From Nissolia schottii (Eukaryota > Streptophyta > Magnoliopsida > Fabales > Fabaceae): a stretch of DNA of 64,000 nt. The stretch covers positions 613,746-677,745 of the forward strand of contig QANU01107566.1 of NCBI GenBank assembly GCA_003254905.1, read 5' to 3'. Positions 47,784 through 63,490 of the stretch are shown one piece after another. The translations under genes and the position numbers were made by a program. Positions within the stretch are counted from its first letter, which is position 1. Each line of letters opens with the position of its first letter. Under the pieces are notes generated by a model. The model worked only from the letters and a program-made list of their open reading frames with translations, was not told the origin of the DNA and did not search any database.

Positions 47784-49030
47784 GAGTGGTGCTACGTGTA
47801 CACCTAAAATTGTACCAACGTACAACCACTAAAATTTTTAATACACGCTAACCCACCCACAAACAAATCAATTTCCCCCAAATCCCCTAACCCTTATTTC
47901 CCTTCAAATCCCTAACCCCATTCTCTTGCCAAACAAACCACATTCATAACCCTTCTCACACAGTTTCTCCGTTGTCTACGCATCTATGCCACCCTTGATG
48001 GCTTCAACATTTGCTGACGTCCTTTCTCACATCCTTCAACCACTGCCCCGAATGATGTTCACATCTAACCTTATGCCCATTCACGTCCTCCCTCACGTCC
48101 TCGTCACGTCGTTCTCGTGACTGACTTATCATGACGTCGTCATGCTCGACCCACGGTGACCACAAATGACATTCACAAACCTAACACATTCACCAAGAAA
48201 GGTTTGTTCACTCTTGGGTCTGTCGATTTTACTATGTTTTTCTGCCACTAAATTCCTTTTTATTTGTCAATTAGTTTTTTTAGGGGGTTTTACTTTTCTG
48301 TGATTTTTAGGTACTTGCTATTTCTATTTTTTATTTTCTGTTTTTCTTTTTGATCCATTGGTGCTTTGATCATTCTCGATGTAAAGGTTTGTTCAAAAAC
48401 GTTATTCAAGTTTGTTCATTCTTATTGTATATGTTTCCTGGGAATTCATGTTTGACTTGGTGCTCTAATTTTCAGAGTTTGATCTGGTTTAGGGTTTATG
48501 TTTTGGGGTTTAGGGTTTATGACATTGGTACATTGATTTGGTGCTTGGATTTCTCTCGATGAACGAGTTTGTTCAAAAATGTTATTCAGGTTTGCTCATT
48601 AAAATTGTATAGGCTTGTTCAATGTGTGTGTCCAAGTTTGTTCAATGTACATGTTTTCTCAATGTGTGTAATTGTGTCTGTTTATTCGGTTTGAATTGTT
48701 TGTTCAATTAGCGTATTTTTGTTTGTTCACTGTTAGTGTATACACTTGTTCACTGCTAGTCTTTGGGTTTGTTCATTCTCATATTATGGATTTGTTCAAT
48801 TAGAGTATATTGGAATGTTCATTCTCGGTTCATATGTTTGTTCAACTTGCTTGCATAGAGTAAATGTCTTGAATTAGTGCTCAATCTCTACTTTGGTCAT
48901 TTGTATTTAGTTGGTTTGGTGAAAGTTTTTTTCTCAATGTTCTTGGTTATGTTGTTTTGATTTGTGCTCTTTGACTTGATCAATTATTTTGTGGGCATTT
49001 GTTCATTCTATTTGAACATGATCAATGAAG

Positions 49031-49110
49031 TGTTGTAGGGTGCACAATAGATACGATTGTGGTTTGTTTGTCATCAAATACATGGAGCAGTGGATGTCAA
49101 GATTTATTTA
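49031..49110 (+). pseudogene. Ulp1-type (C48) cysteine protease fragment
   Basis: The translation contains HNRYDCGLFVIKYMEQW, the region around the catalytic Cys of Ulp1/SUMO proteases as found in plant transposon-carried copies. The upstream His and Asp parts of the catalytic site are not visible and no full-length frame exists. A following basic open frame at 49259-49456 (ELTRKRGRRKS) may be the end of the same protein. Confidence 0.5.
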
Positions 49111-49884
49111 CCCCAATGGAAAGATGATGCCTACCTGGACAAGTGTAACTAATACTCCGATTAGTTTGTTTATCATTATGGGTTTGCTATCTTTCCAAAT
49201 AGAAATGATTGTACCTCATTTTGCTTATTTTGTCTTCCTACAATTTGAATGTTAAACAATGAGGAAGCAAGTCTTACTCCAAACACTACTAGGTGAGGAG
49301 AACACAATGAGGACTATATTAATAGAACTTACACGTAAGCGGGGGAGGAGAAAAAGTATGCAGGTGCTAAGTCTATTCACAGATCTTAGCATTACAAGTT
49401 TGTCGTCAGATGCTTTGAAGGATGCGAAGAAACAAAAGCCGTTAAGAAGCCAATAGCCCATAAGAAGAAAAAATGACATGCATATGTCTATGTAAATTAA
49501 TAAATAAGATAGGATATATGTGATATATGACATTGTTGCATTGACAAAAAAAAATTTACTTAAGTATTATACCATGTAAATATGACCTTAACTAATGATC
49601 CATTTCAATAGATGACTTTTTTCAATGAATTTTTGTCTATAAAGTGTGGATGAGTTTGCTCATAAACAGTGCTTGAGTTTGTTCAAGACCCTTATTTGGG
49701 TTTGTTCATTCAGTGTATCATAGTTTGTTCAAATTGAGTTGAAGGGTTTGTTCACGCAAGGTATTAGAGATTGTTCAATCTTCGAAAAATGTGTTTGTTC
49801 ATATTGAGTTAAAGGGTTTGTTCATCTAGGGTATTCGATATTGTGTTCATGCAGGGTGTTAGAGTTTGTTCAAACCAATTAATA

Positions 49885-50345
49885 TAAAATGAACAAACCC
49901 ATATAATTGTAGTGAACAAACCTAGCTAATAAGAATGAATAAACTTACAAACAAATCCATAAAACTATAGTGAACAACTTACATAATAAGAATGAACAAA
50001 CCTCAATACAAAAAATGAACAAACATGTTCATTTAAACAAACAAACCTCATTAACTATAGTGAAATAACCTACCTAATAATAATAAACAAACCTCAATAC
50101 AAAAAATGAACAAATCTGTTCATATAAACAAACAAACCTTATTAACTGTAGTGAGTTAATCTACCTAATAAGAATGAACAAATCCCAATACAAAAAATAA
50201 ACAAACATATTCATATATAATGAACAAACCTTATTAACTGTAGTGAACAGACCTACCTAATAAGAATGAACAAACATCAATACAAAAAATGAACAAACAT
50301 GTTCATATAAAATGAACAAACCTATATAACTGTAGTGAACAAACC
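49885..50345. repeat. Tandem repeat of about 95 bp rich in TGAACAAAC
   Basis: About five diverged units share CCTAATAAGAATGAACAAAC, CAATACAAAAAATGAACAAA, CATGTTCATATAAA and TTAACTGTAGTGAAC in the same order. They form the right half of the TTTGTTCA-array element. Confidence 0.75.
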
Positions 50346-50798
50346 TAAACAAATGTTTTGCGGGTGGCAATCGGGTTTGATTTGGGAATGAATTTTCCTT
50401 TATTCCTTGATTTGCGGGTGGCATTCAACCATTCTCTGTGAGTGCAATCTTCCGAGATTTCCTTCACGACTGCATTAATGGAGAGATTAGAATTGATTTT
50501 CCCTAGTGTAACCTCCACGTAGTTAGCCAATGGTTCTACCCCTTTCATCATGTCAGGACCACCAGCCACCACCACCTCCTTACTAGTCACGGCAGCAAGA
50601 CCCAAGCATTCTTTAGAGAAATGACCATAGCACCCACAAGATGAACAAATGATATGGAGGCCCTCATATACAATATGATACCATTTGTTATCTAGGAAAA
50701 TTTTACCTATAACTGGTTGTCGTAGACTAATCTCAACACAAACTCACACAAACTTACCTCTCGACGTTAATAGAGTAGTTTGATCCACCCTCACTGGG
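50345..50798 (-). pseudogene. LINE ORF1 fragment, zinc-knuckle half
   Basis: On the minus strand the reading shows VRVDQTTLLTSRGKFV, then VCVEISLRQPVIGKIF after an in-frame TGA, then the CCHC knuckle CSSCGCYGHFSKEC and the tail EWLNATRKSRNKGK. This is the second half of the DUF4283/zf-CCHC ORF1 protein of plant L1-type LINEs, which binds element RNA. It continues the half at 52267-52850 from which it is separated by a later insertion. The 3' part of the LINE (ORF2) is missing at 50345, where the TTTGTTCA array begins. Confidence 0.75.
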
Positions 50799-52266
50799 TG
50801 TTGAAAGCTTATTTTTAAACCCTCGTCATTTTTATATATCCTTTTTTAAACTATAGTCGTATCCACAGAGAGTTGCATAAATACCGTTCTTGAGCTTGTG
50901 AATTAAGCAATAAAGTGAAGGATTGGTAGTTTGATGTATAGATAAATAAATAAGATAAAAGATAAATAGGCAACAAATCAGAGGTAGATCAGGAAGCTTG
51001 TTGGGAATTGAATCCTATTATAGTTTCATGCATTCATTTACTCAATACATTAGAATTATCATTTCTTTGATTCCTCGCCACCAGTTCTTAACTTGTTCAT
51101 CTCTCTCGAGCACGAAAAGATCATTAGGTTTCCTTTATTATGCTGTCAATTTCTTGCACAAACTTAACAAAGTAAACCAGCGTTATTTCGGATGTTAAAA
51201 CGACTAATAACCCTAACTATATCTCTAGCAATTAGGCTTATCAAATGAATTGATTTAGTTCCAACTTTATGATGTTGTTCTCACGCGCAACCATGCAGTT
51301 TGAATTCATGCTTTAGGTAGCTAATCTAAAACAAGCATTGAGCGTAAAATCAATTCATGCAAATCATAGAAAGTGATAGATTTATTAATGCAAAAGTACA
51401 TGGATACAATCGTGCTTTAATAGACATCAAAATCCCAACAACAAGAGGATTAGAAACTCATCTTACAAGAGAGAATCTCAGAGGCAAGGTGATGGACGCT
51501 TACCATGACACGTTCTCACGCTGTCATGACAACGACCGACGTGCTTCCTTGATCACTCTTGGCTCCTTCACTAGTCTCCTCTTTGTTGCTACATAACTAC
51601 TCTAATTCATGCTCTCTATAGTGTGTATAGAAGTGTATATGAATTATGGAATAATGCCCCTGAAGTGTAAGCCTTGGGCCTCTATTTATAGGCCAAATTC
51701 TCAGGGTCCGCTGAGCGGCCAGGGTCCTTCGCTGAGCGGTGCAACTTTCTTCACCATTTTCCTCTGCGTGGTGGCTCTGCTCCGACATTATCTGTCAGAG
51801 CAGCTGAGCGGCGTGCGGCGCACTGAGCGGTGTCAGGTCAGGGTGGCAGGGCGGTGGTAGTGCGGCTGCAGGCGTGGCAGTGCGGCTGCAGAGGTTGTTT
51901 CGACCTTAAGTTTCTTCACTCTGAAGCAAGGATTGTTGAGCGGCATTTGAGTCTCGCTGAGCGGTTTAAGTGTTGAATTTCCTTGGAGACTTGCTGAGCG
52001 GTGTGAGCGCTGAGCGTCCTTGTAGTTCCGCAGAGCGGATTCTTCTCTGAAAGCTCTTTTTTCCTAGCTCTTTTGACGCTTTTTCTTCTCACTTCATTCT
52101 TCGTGGGATTTGTCCTTGAATTCTATTCTTTTTACGTGCGTGTATCTATCTTTAGAATATATTAAGATCTCTACAAAAGTGAGAAATTTAGTCAAATATT
52201 TCATGAAAACCTAAGCAGACAGGTGCCATTTTACTGGGTGAAATTGCATAAATATGACACTTAACA
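50799..52266. mobile_element. Probable solo LTR (about 1.47 kb) inserted in the LINE
   Basis: The unit begins TGTTGAAAGC and ends GACACTTAACA (TG...CA with short inverted ends). It is flanked by the 5-bp duplication CTGGG (50794-50798 and 52267-52271). The LINE ORF1 reading resumes on both sides, so it was inserted into that LINE. No internal coding region, primer-binding site or second LTR is present, which is why a solo LTR left by recombination is the best fit. The parent family is unknown. It looks like a single fossil copy, and its age cannot be estimated from one LTR. Confidence 0.7.
51705..52040. repeat. GC-rich patch with eight GAGCGG motifs
   Basis: Within the solo LTR, (C)TGAGCGG recurs about seven times and AGAGCGG once, together with two GTGCGGCTGCAG copies. 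It stands out against the AT-rich surroundings. Confidence 0.7.
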
Positions 52267-52850
52267 CTGGGTTACTAACCATACTCGCCATGCTCATCAG
52301 GATACCTTCATCATAATATCCTACGTTTAACCAAGGAAATTAATGAATCCATATTGAAGTTGAGTCGATGATAGCTGATGCCGAATCAAAATCCAGGAGC
52401 CAAGGTTGAATAGATAAATAATGATAAAAAATCATTTATGGACTTCCATCCAAGACTTTGGCCTTATCTTCATCTGTCGCGAATTGCACCACAATATCCA
52501 AAGCCAATATCCATAATATAAAAACCTCCAACAAAGAGCCATAGCTTGCTGAGGCAATCTCGCATAGTAATAAAACCCACATTCTTCCCGATGAGTTTGA
52601 TTATTAAAGCATCCTTCCATGGTACACTTATTTCTTATATCTCTTATTGACGGAGTCAGAGTTATCTTCAATAAAAGTTTGTTTTCATATATTAATTCCA
52701 CCTTTGTAAGGTTTAATTTAAAGAGATCTCTCCTTCTTTCTTTAGGAACTGCTTTCCAAGCTATCGAACCCATAAGCTTTTCCTTGAAAGAGCCAACCAC
52801 AACCTGGTTGCCTCCTTAAAAGAGGCAGTAGAGGAGTTGTAGACATGAAA
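52267..52850 (-). pseudogene. LINE ORF1 fragment, DUF4283 half
   Basis: The minus strand reads SFKEKLMGSIAWKAVPKERR and DLFKLNLTKVELI in one frame, then PWKDALIIKLIGKNVGFITM and RDCLSKLWLFVGGFYIMDIG in a second, and FATDEDKAKVLDGSP in a third. At least two frameshifts therefore break it. These are the conserved blocks of the DUF4283 domain of plant LINE ORF1. It then runs IQPWLLDFDSASAIIDST toward the CTGGG duplication. The LINE 5' end is not resolved beyond about 52850. Confidence 0.78.
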
Positions 52851-53967
52851 CACCCAAAATCTCTCTCAGTTTCTCTCTCTAAAGTTTATTAATAACAACC
52901 ATTTTCTTTTAAACCCGTACAACGAGCCCCATACTATAAATGTGTAATACTATACTATAACGCGGATAAGAATTGTGAAAGGACCACAAAGGCACATACC
53001 GGGAACCACATTCAATGAAAGCCTTTTTAATTACAATCAACAGCCCAGGGCAGAGGGATATTTAAAAGGCTGCTAAAGCTTCACCGTTAGTGACCAGAAG
53101 AAAATGCTTCACCGCTTTTTATATTTCTTTTTTTTCTACTTTCCCTTCGAATAGAGACTTGAATATATGCTATAAGATGAAAGAATAAATTAAGCGTGAA
53201 GTTCATACAATGTGGTGATACAATTTAAAAGAATACGAATTTGATCGCTATGAACCTTTTTTATATTATCCAATCATATGCTGGTAACAGAATCCAACAA
53301 TTTGTTTTTGTTTAGACCACCGTTATTCAGAGGTTACAACTCTAGCTAATTTGGGTAGAGACGTAGAGTCCAGACCCACTTTTACACTAATTATTATTTA
53401 TTAAAATCGAATCTAGAAAGTAAATTAGAAAAAATGTTTATGGTAGGTTGCCAGCTAGCGTAATGACAAAGGGGGTGCGATTCTCGTGTTTCCTCGGTCT
53501 GGGAACAATGGCAGTCGCAATGCGTGTCCAGGCTGGGATCACGTCTAAGAAGCATCAGCACACGGGGATTTGGAGCAAATCAGAGAGAAAGAGAAGCTGG
53601 ATAAGAAGAAGCATCACACAAGTTGCAGGTGCGGTATTATGTTTTATATATGATATATGATTTATCGATTGTTTTATTGAACTGTGATTGATTGGTTTTT
53701 TCTTGCCTGCAATGTGTTTGATGTAATGCTTAAACTACCCTTCTTTTAAATGTGTGAAGAAATGTAGCATACACCATTGGGAGGGAGCCTGTGCCATGTA
53801 CGGGTAAACATGAGTTGAATAAATTAATAAAATAATAAAAAATAAATATTTAATACATAGAGTATATTTGAGATTTAATGATAAAATGACAAGAATCAAT
53901 TATATGGTGTGAGCATATTTAGAAAATTAAATTTAATATTATTCATAATAATTAGATTGTTACTAAA
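52851..53967. other. Intergenic stretch with an unidentified short open frame
   Basis: An open frame at 53448-53660 (70 residues, with MTKGVRFSCFLGLGTMAVAM) lies in a locally less AT-rich patch but matches nothing I recognise and has no supporting context. The rest is AT-rich. Confidence 0.3.
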
Positions 53968-54955
53968 TCTAAGGTACAAAAGCTTAACCGGTAACTTAGA
54001 AATCCTAACACGTTACTTTATATGTAAGAGGATTGAACAAATATTTTGAACATGCATTTGAATCAAATGTTTGGTAAAATTTACGATGCAACAAAAATCA
54101 ATCATTGTCTCACTATGTGAGATTGATTACATAAATCAAACAACATCATAATTTAAATCTCTTGGACCATGTTTGCATTCAAACCATTAACTTTAAATCT
54201 CTTTTAATAATTTTTCCTATAGTTTTTTATAGGTCCCTCTCTACTTCTAACCGATAAGTTATATGTCATTTATAAACCTATATATCCTATCTAGTGTATC
54301 CACTCCTTCAACGCAACATCATTATTTCTGCAACATGGAGTTTGTTTTAATGTTAGTTTTTTACCGCCCAATACGTAGTTCCATTTCGGTAAAATTTTCT
54401 ATTATTCATAAAATTTTAAAAAATTATGTTATTAAAGCTTAACGTGAAAAAACTTAACTCATAATTCTACTTGTTATATGTTTGAACCAAAATTTTGAAT
54501 AAAATCAATAATTTTATTATTGGTAGCAATTAACTTGTACACCTTAAACTCTAACCCGTTATTCTACTTGTTATAGGTTTGAACCAAAATTTCGAATATA
54601 CATTCAAATGAAATATTCAGTAAGATTTTGGATATGCAATGAAATTTTGATCATTCTTAATAATTGGATATTTGCTTAAGACTAACATACAAAACATTTG
54701 ACAATGATTCTCTAAGGTAAGACCCCTCACCTTAAATGATAAAGTGAGTGATCTTACCATTATATCAATAAAGTGAAAAGTGAGACCCTTTTCTACTTTA
54801 TTGATCTAATGACAAAATCTCACATTTTATTCACTAAAGTGAGGAATCTCACTTTAAAGGACCTAAATATTGAAACCTTACTCATTATAAGTAAACTTGT
54901 ACCCCTTAAACTCAAATGCGTTATTCTACTTGTTATCGGGTGAAACTTTTTATTT
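53968..54955. repeat. Diverged repeats sharing TTATTCTACTTGTTAT
   Basis: Copies near 53968-54085, 54435-54510, 54529-54640 and 54885-54955 share parts of AACTTGTACACCTTAAACTC, a TTATTCTACTTGTTAT core, GGTTTGAACCAAAATTTTGAA and CATTCAAATGAAAT in the same order. They are irregularly spaced. The hairpin element at 54711-54858 sits between the third and fourth. Confidence 0.5.
54711..54858. mobile_element. Foldback element of about 148 bp
   Basis: The left arm (from TCTAAGGTAAGACCCCTCAC to ATATCAATAAAGTGAAAA) is the imperfect reverse complement of the right arm (TTTTCTACTTTATTGATCTA to GAATCTCACTTTAAAGG). The loop is only a few bases. It is non-coding, a MITE-like palindrome. Confidence 0.6.
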
Positions 54956-54976
54956 GATGGAAACAATTTTATTTTA

Positions 54977-55467
54977 AGGTTAAATAAGTTTTTATCCCTA
55001 ATAAATCGCGAGTTTTGATTTTACATCTTATTATTATTTTTTATTTGATTTGTCGATAATTTTTTTTTTTAATTTTAGTCCTTGACAAGTTGAACCATTA
55101 AAATATGTTATGACAGAGGAATGTTAGATGGACCCATTGTACCCATTGTAATTTGGTCAAACGTGAACCAATTTTTCATCGTGGTCAAATGGGTCAAACA
55201 AGCTCAAACTGAATTTAAATCACAGTCAAATCGATCAATAATTTAAATCAATTTGACTGGTTTGACAATGGTTAAAACTTAGTTTGATCAGGATTGATTA
55301 CAATGGAACCCACCTAACTTTCACCCACTACGTCATTTTTTAATGGCTCAACTTGACTAAAACAAAAAAAAAAAAGAAATTTATCAAGGACTCAAACCAC
55401 CCAAAAAATTAATAAGCTATAAAATCAAAATTTGCGATTTATTAAGGGGCAAAAAATTATTTAACCC
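54977..55467. mobile_element. GGTTAAATAA-type MITE with nested inverted repeats
   Basis: The outer ends GGTTAAATAAGTTTTTATCC and GGGCAAAAAATTATTTAACC are inverted repeats, and next to them AATCGCGAGTTTTGATTTTA pairs with AAAATCAAAATTTGCGATTT. A second inverted pair lies inside, at about 55128-55315: GTTAGATGGACCCATTGTA against TTACAATGGAACCCACCTAA. No coding frame. The ends resemble those of the MIS12-intron element. Confidence 0.65.
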
Positions 55468-57664
55468 TTTTTTTTAATTTTATTATTATAATATTTTAAT
55501 ATTTGAAAAATAAAAATATTAGTTGGAATTGAATGATACAATTTGATGAACAATTTTTATGTTTTAAATTAAGAGAACCATATCTATTCCATTTTAAATT
55601 GCTTTATATAATTGTAACGTGAGATGATGTGTATAATATTTTCATATATTAAAGGGAAATATATGAGTGTATTTAAAGAGATAATTTTTTTTCGTTTGAA
55701 TTAAAATTTAACATGAAAAATATAATAAAAAATATAGTGAAACATTGAATATAATAATTCAAATGGAGGAGGTGATACATGACAGGAGTATTGCTATGTT
55801 GGTAAGGCGGGGCATAAGATGCTTATTTAATTCTTATCTGTAATTTTTCATTTGATAATCACGTGTTTAGACAAGTTTTTGAATTGTGTTGAATAATAAC
55901 TAGGAAGCAGAGGGTGCGTTTGGATTGTATTTTTTTTGAAAAAAAGAAGTAACTTTTTTTTATAATAAAAAAATACTTTTATAATTTTAAGAGTATTTAG
56001 ATGTAACTCAAAACTTTTTTTTATATGTTTTATTAAAAAAATTATAGTAAAAAAACATTTTTATCATTATGAGCCACTAGTCTACTGATGGCTAAAAAAT
56101 TTGCTGCGCACTTTGTTAATTTGGTGCAAGGATAAGCATGAGTGAATAATTATTGTCAAAGTTTTAGAGTCTTTTATATTCTATTTTTATTTCAAAGAGA
56201 AAAGTAAAGATAATTTAATTTCTTTTAAAAAAAATTTCTTTAATTATCAGAGATGTGTCTATCGTTTTAGCTAATCATATATTAATAATTATTTTAAGTA
56301 GTTTAATATATAATTTTTTCAATTTAAAAATTGTGAGAAATATTGTCGCAATTCAATGAGTGAAGCGTTAAACTTATTTCCTCTCCCAAGAACTACATTT
56401 GAGAATCAAACTTATGTAAAAAATTTACACATTACAAACTTCACTCATTCTTATTCTATATCAAACCCACCCAATACTACTTTTCTCCAATAAATAATAG
56501 TTATGATTTTATAAGAATTATTTTATTCAACTTAATGTTTATTCAAAATTAAGATAAATAACCATATATAAATATGTCTCAAATTAATTAAAAATATATT
56601 TGTGATAAATCTTGATTCACCGCTTATTTAGCTAATTGATTTTGGTTGCTATACTAATGTTGTATGCTTTATCTTTTTCCTTTGATGTTTACCGTTACAA
56701 GTGTCCCTGTCCTGGTTTGGTTTGGATCTTGACTAGCTGCTCCCCATGTTTGTGGGGCAGAGATTTTTGAAAAGAAAATATCAAAAAAGCGAAATACGTT
56801 AATACATCTAAAATATTAAAATTGCAGCTGGTACCTTAGTGCCAATTATTGAGGTGCTAGGGTGACTAGAGAGAATCTTCGTACCGTGAATCTTAAGATT
56901 CTTGTTAACCATAATAAATATCTGCCAAGTGCCCACTCACCGGTACCGTGCACTCGATGATTCCCTGAACTTGGAACCAGTGAAGTGGGACCCAACTAGT
57001 TTAGATTTTTGGATTCCGTTCTTCCCCAAGACTTCGTTGCCATTGGCCAGGAAAATAAATAAAAAGATTTCCTTTCTACATCATTGTGTACAGTTACCAA
57101 CAAGTTGTTGCGTGAGTTAACAAATATCAATACGGATACAGATACAAACAATACGTGATATATCAATACACTAATATTTTTTTTTATTACAAAAATTATA
57201 TTTAAGGTTTGAAATTAGAATATCATATATATTATCCAAATTTTTTACAATTAAATTACTTTTAGTAGTTTGACACATTAATTTAAAAATTGTATGAGAT
57301 ACAGACATTGTATATATTCATATAAAATTAAATATTTGTAATAATATTATAATATAGTTTATTGATATCAAATTATTAATTTTTGATATTTTCTAACTTA
57401 ATTTTAAGATATTTTTATGTGTTAATATTTATTAATTTTTTGTGAGTTCATATTATTATAAATTATTTAATATTTAAAATTCTTTTTACTCTTACATGAC
57501 ATAGATACAACCCAAATTTTTTTAGGATTAGACAATTTCAAACACATGCGATATATATGTCGAACGAGTGTCTTTGTGTATCAATATCTGCAGTGTATCA
57601 ATTATAAGAACACGACAGCCTTACAAAGTATTCGTATTTTTTAAGTAGTGAGTAACTTGGTTTT
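55468..57664. other. AT-rich intergenic region
   Basis: A partial GGGTGCGTTTGGATTGTA element end is seen at about 55913-56030. No gene is supported. 56700-57120 is less AT-rich but carries no recognisable coding sequence. Confidence 0.4.
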
Positions 57665-57962
57665 TTAGAGTTTTTTTTCTCTTTTACCCTTACTGTTTAA
57701 ACAAATTACCAAATTACCCTATTTTTCAAACTATTTACCATAATACCACGGTTTGCACTGACGTTGCGAAGGATTCGCCAAGCGCATAGGCGAATTCAGG
57801 TCAAATTCGCCAACCTTATTGGCGAATCCTGCGTGGCATGCCACCCGTGGCGCCGAGTCCACGTCAGCGCAAACTGTGGTATTTAGGTAAATAATTTTAA
57901 AACGAAGGTAATTTAGTAATTTATTTGAACAATGATGGCAAAAGAGAAAAAAAATCCTGGTT
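57665..57962. mobile_element. Long palindromic element with GGCGAA/TTCGCC core
   Basis: From both edges (TTTTTTTTCTCTTTT and AAAAGAGAAAAAAAA) inward, the two halves are complementary over about 110 bp each: AAATTACCAAATTACCC against GGTAATTTAGTAATTT, then TAATACCACGGTTTGC and CACTGACGT against ACGTCAGCG and CAAACTGTGGTATT. The centre is GC-rich and has four GGCGAA/TTCGCC motifs. No coding frame. Confidence 0.7.
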
Positions 57963-58972
57963 TTTCATAAGGATGAGAAAACACATTTAAAAAATGTACT
58001 TATTAAAATAGAAGTAATAGTTAATGTTCCATTGCCAAGATTATGAGAATAATATCTTCTATGAATTTTATCAATCAACATCATTGTGCACCATCCTTTC
58101 TCTATTAATAGTTGGCCAATGTACATCATGCTCTAAAAATTGGCAATTTTTATCTGATAAAAAATAAATCGGTTATTCTTATCCTATCAAAAAAGATAAT
58201 AATAATAATAAATTTTTAAACAATTTCTATGATTTACTACTTTCCTATTTTTTTATAGGTTTAAAATTGACAACCAAGAATTTATATAAAAGAAGTTGAC
58301 TGCTAAGAACATAAAAGTAAAATATAAAAGGAAAATGTTTTTTTAGCCTGAAAAGTATTTTCGTTGGGCAAAACAAATTGACAAGTAAGATGCCCTAGTC
58401 GGCAACTGACTCAACATATAGTATGGAACCGCCGTCTGTCCCAGATCCCCACTTCTGCTTTCGCAGGCACATTAGGTACGAGCAATATTTGTCTTTTTTA
58501 TTTTTTTACATCAATTTTTTATACAGTTTTTTCCTTCATTGTTGAATTATGAATTATTTATTGATTGATTCATTAGTCATCAAACCAATATACACGCTCA
58601 GATTAAGATAACTTGATATTCAATTTATTGTAAACTCCGTGCTGGGACCTACAGTTGCAGGTAGGTTTTTCATACTTTGGGGGCGTGTACTATCAAGGAA
58701 CAGTAACCATGTTGAAATGACGTCATGCGTGTACATTCATCAAATTGCAAGGTGCTTTCACAGGAAACATATTCTTACACTGTTGCATTCAACGTTCACC
58801 CCTTTTTTTGTGTCTAAAACAGAGTATATAACTGAGGCAACCATTACATGATTCAAAATAAGATTTCTCTTTCTCCATAAACTACAGTTCTGTTGTTGTG
58901 CTACTGTGTGTCTTAGATTTTTTTTTTTTCCTTGATCCGAAGGACAGAGGGAGCAAAATCACACAGAGAAGA
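57963..58972. other. Upstream region of agmatine deiminase
   Basis: Mostly AT-rich. About 58425-58475 is less AT-rich and ends CATTAG|GTACGAGC, so it could be an untranslated leader exon whose intron runs to near 58900. This rests on composition and one donor-like site only. The 5' UTR next to the ATG contains TTTTTTTTTCCTTGATCC. Confidence 0.35.

Positions 58973-63490
<4,518 letters not shown>

Larger units (their letters stand above)
47784..50345 (+). mobile_element. DNA transposon remnant with TTTGTTCA arrays and Ulp1 fragment (Mutator-like?)
   Basis: The left edge AGAGTGGTGCTACGTGTACA resembles a segment at 7632. From about 48185 to 48850 the octamer TTTGTTCA (or one-base variants) occurs about 14 times, and about nine more times from 49640 to 49880. 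From about 49885 to 50345 its complement TGAACAAA occurs some 15 times within a tandem unit of about 95 bp. A protease-like fragment lies in the middle (49031-49110). Arrays of one short motif in opposite orientation at the two ends are typical of transposase-binding subterminal repeats, and Ulp1-like proteases are carried by some plant Mutator-like and related elements. The family and right boundary are uncertain. Confidence 0.5.

Noticed and set aside
50799-52266. Complete LTR retrotransposon between the LINE halves
   Set aside because: There is no second LTR, primer-binding site, polypurine tract or coding domain within, so a solo LTR fits better.
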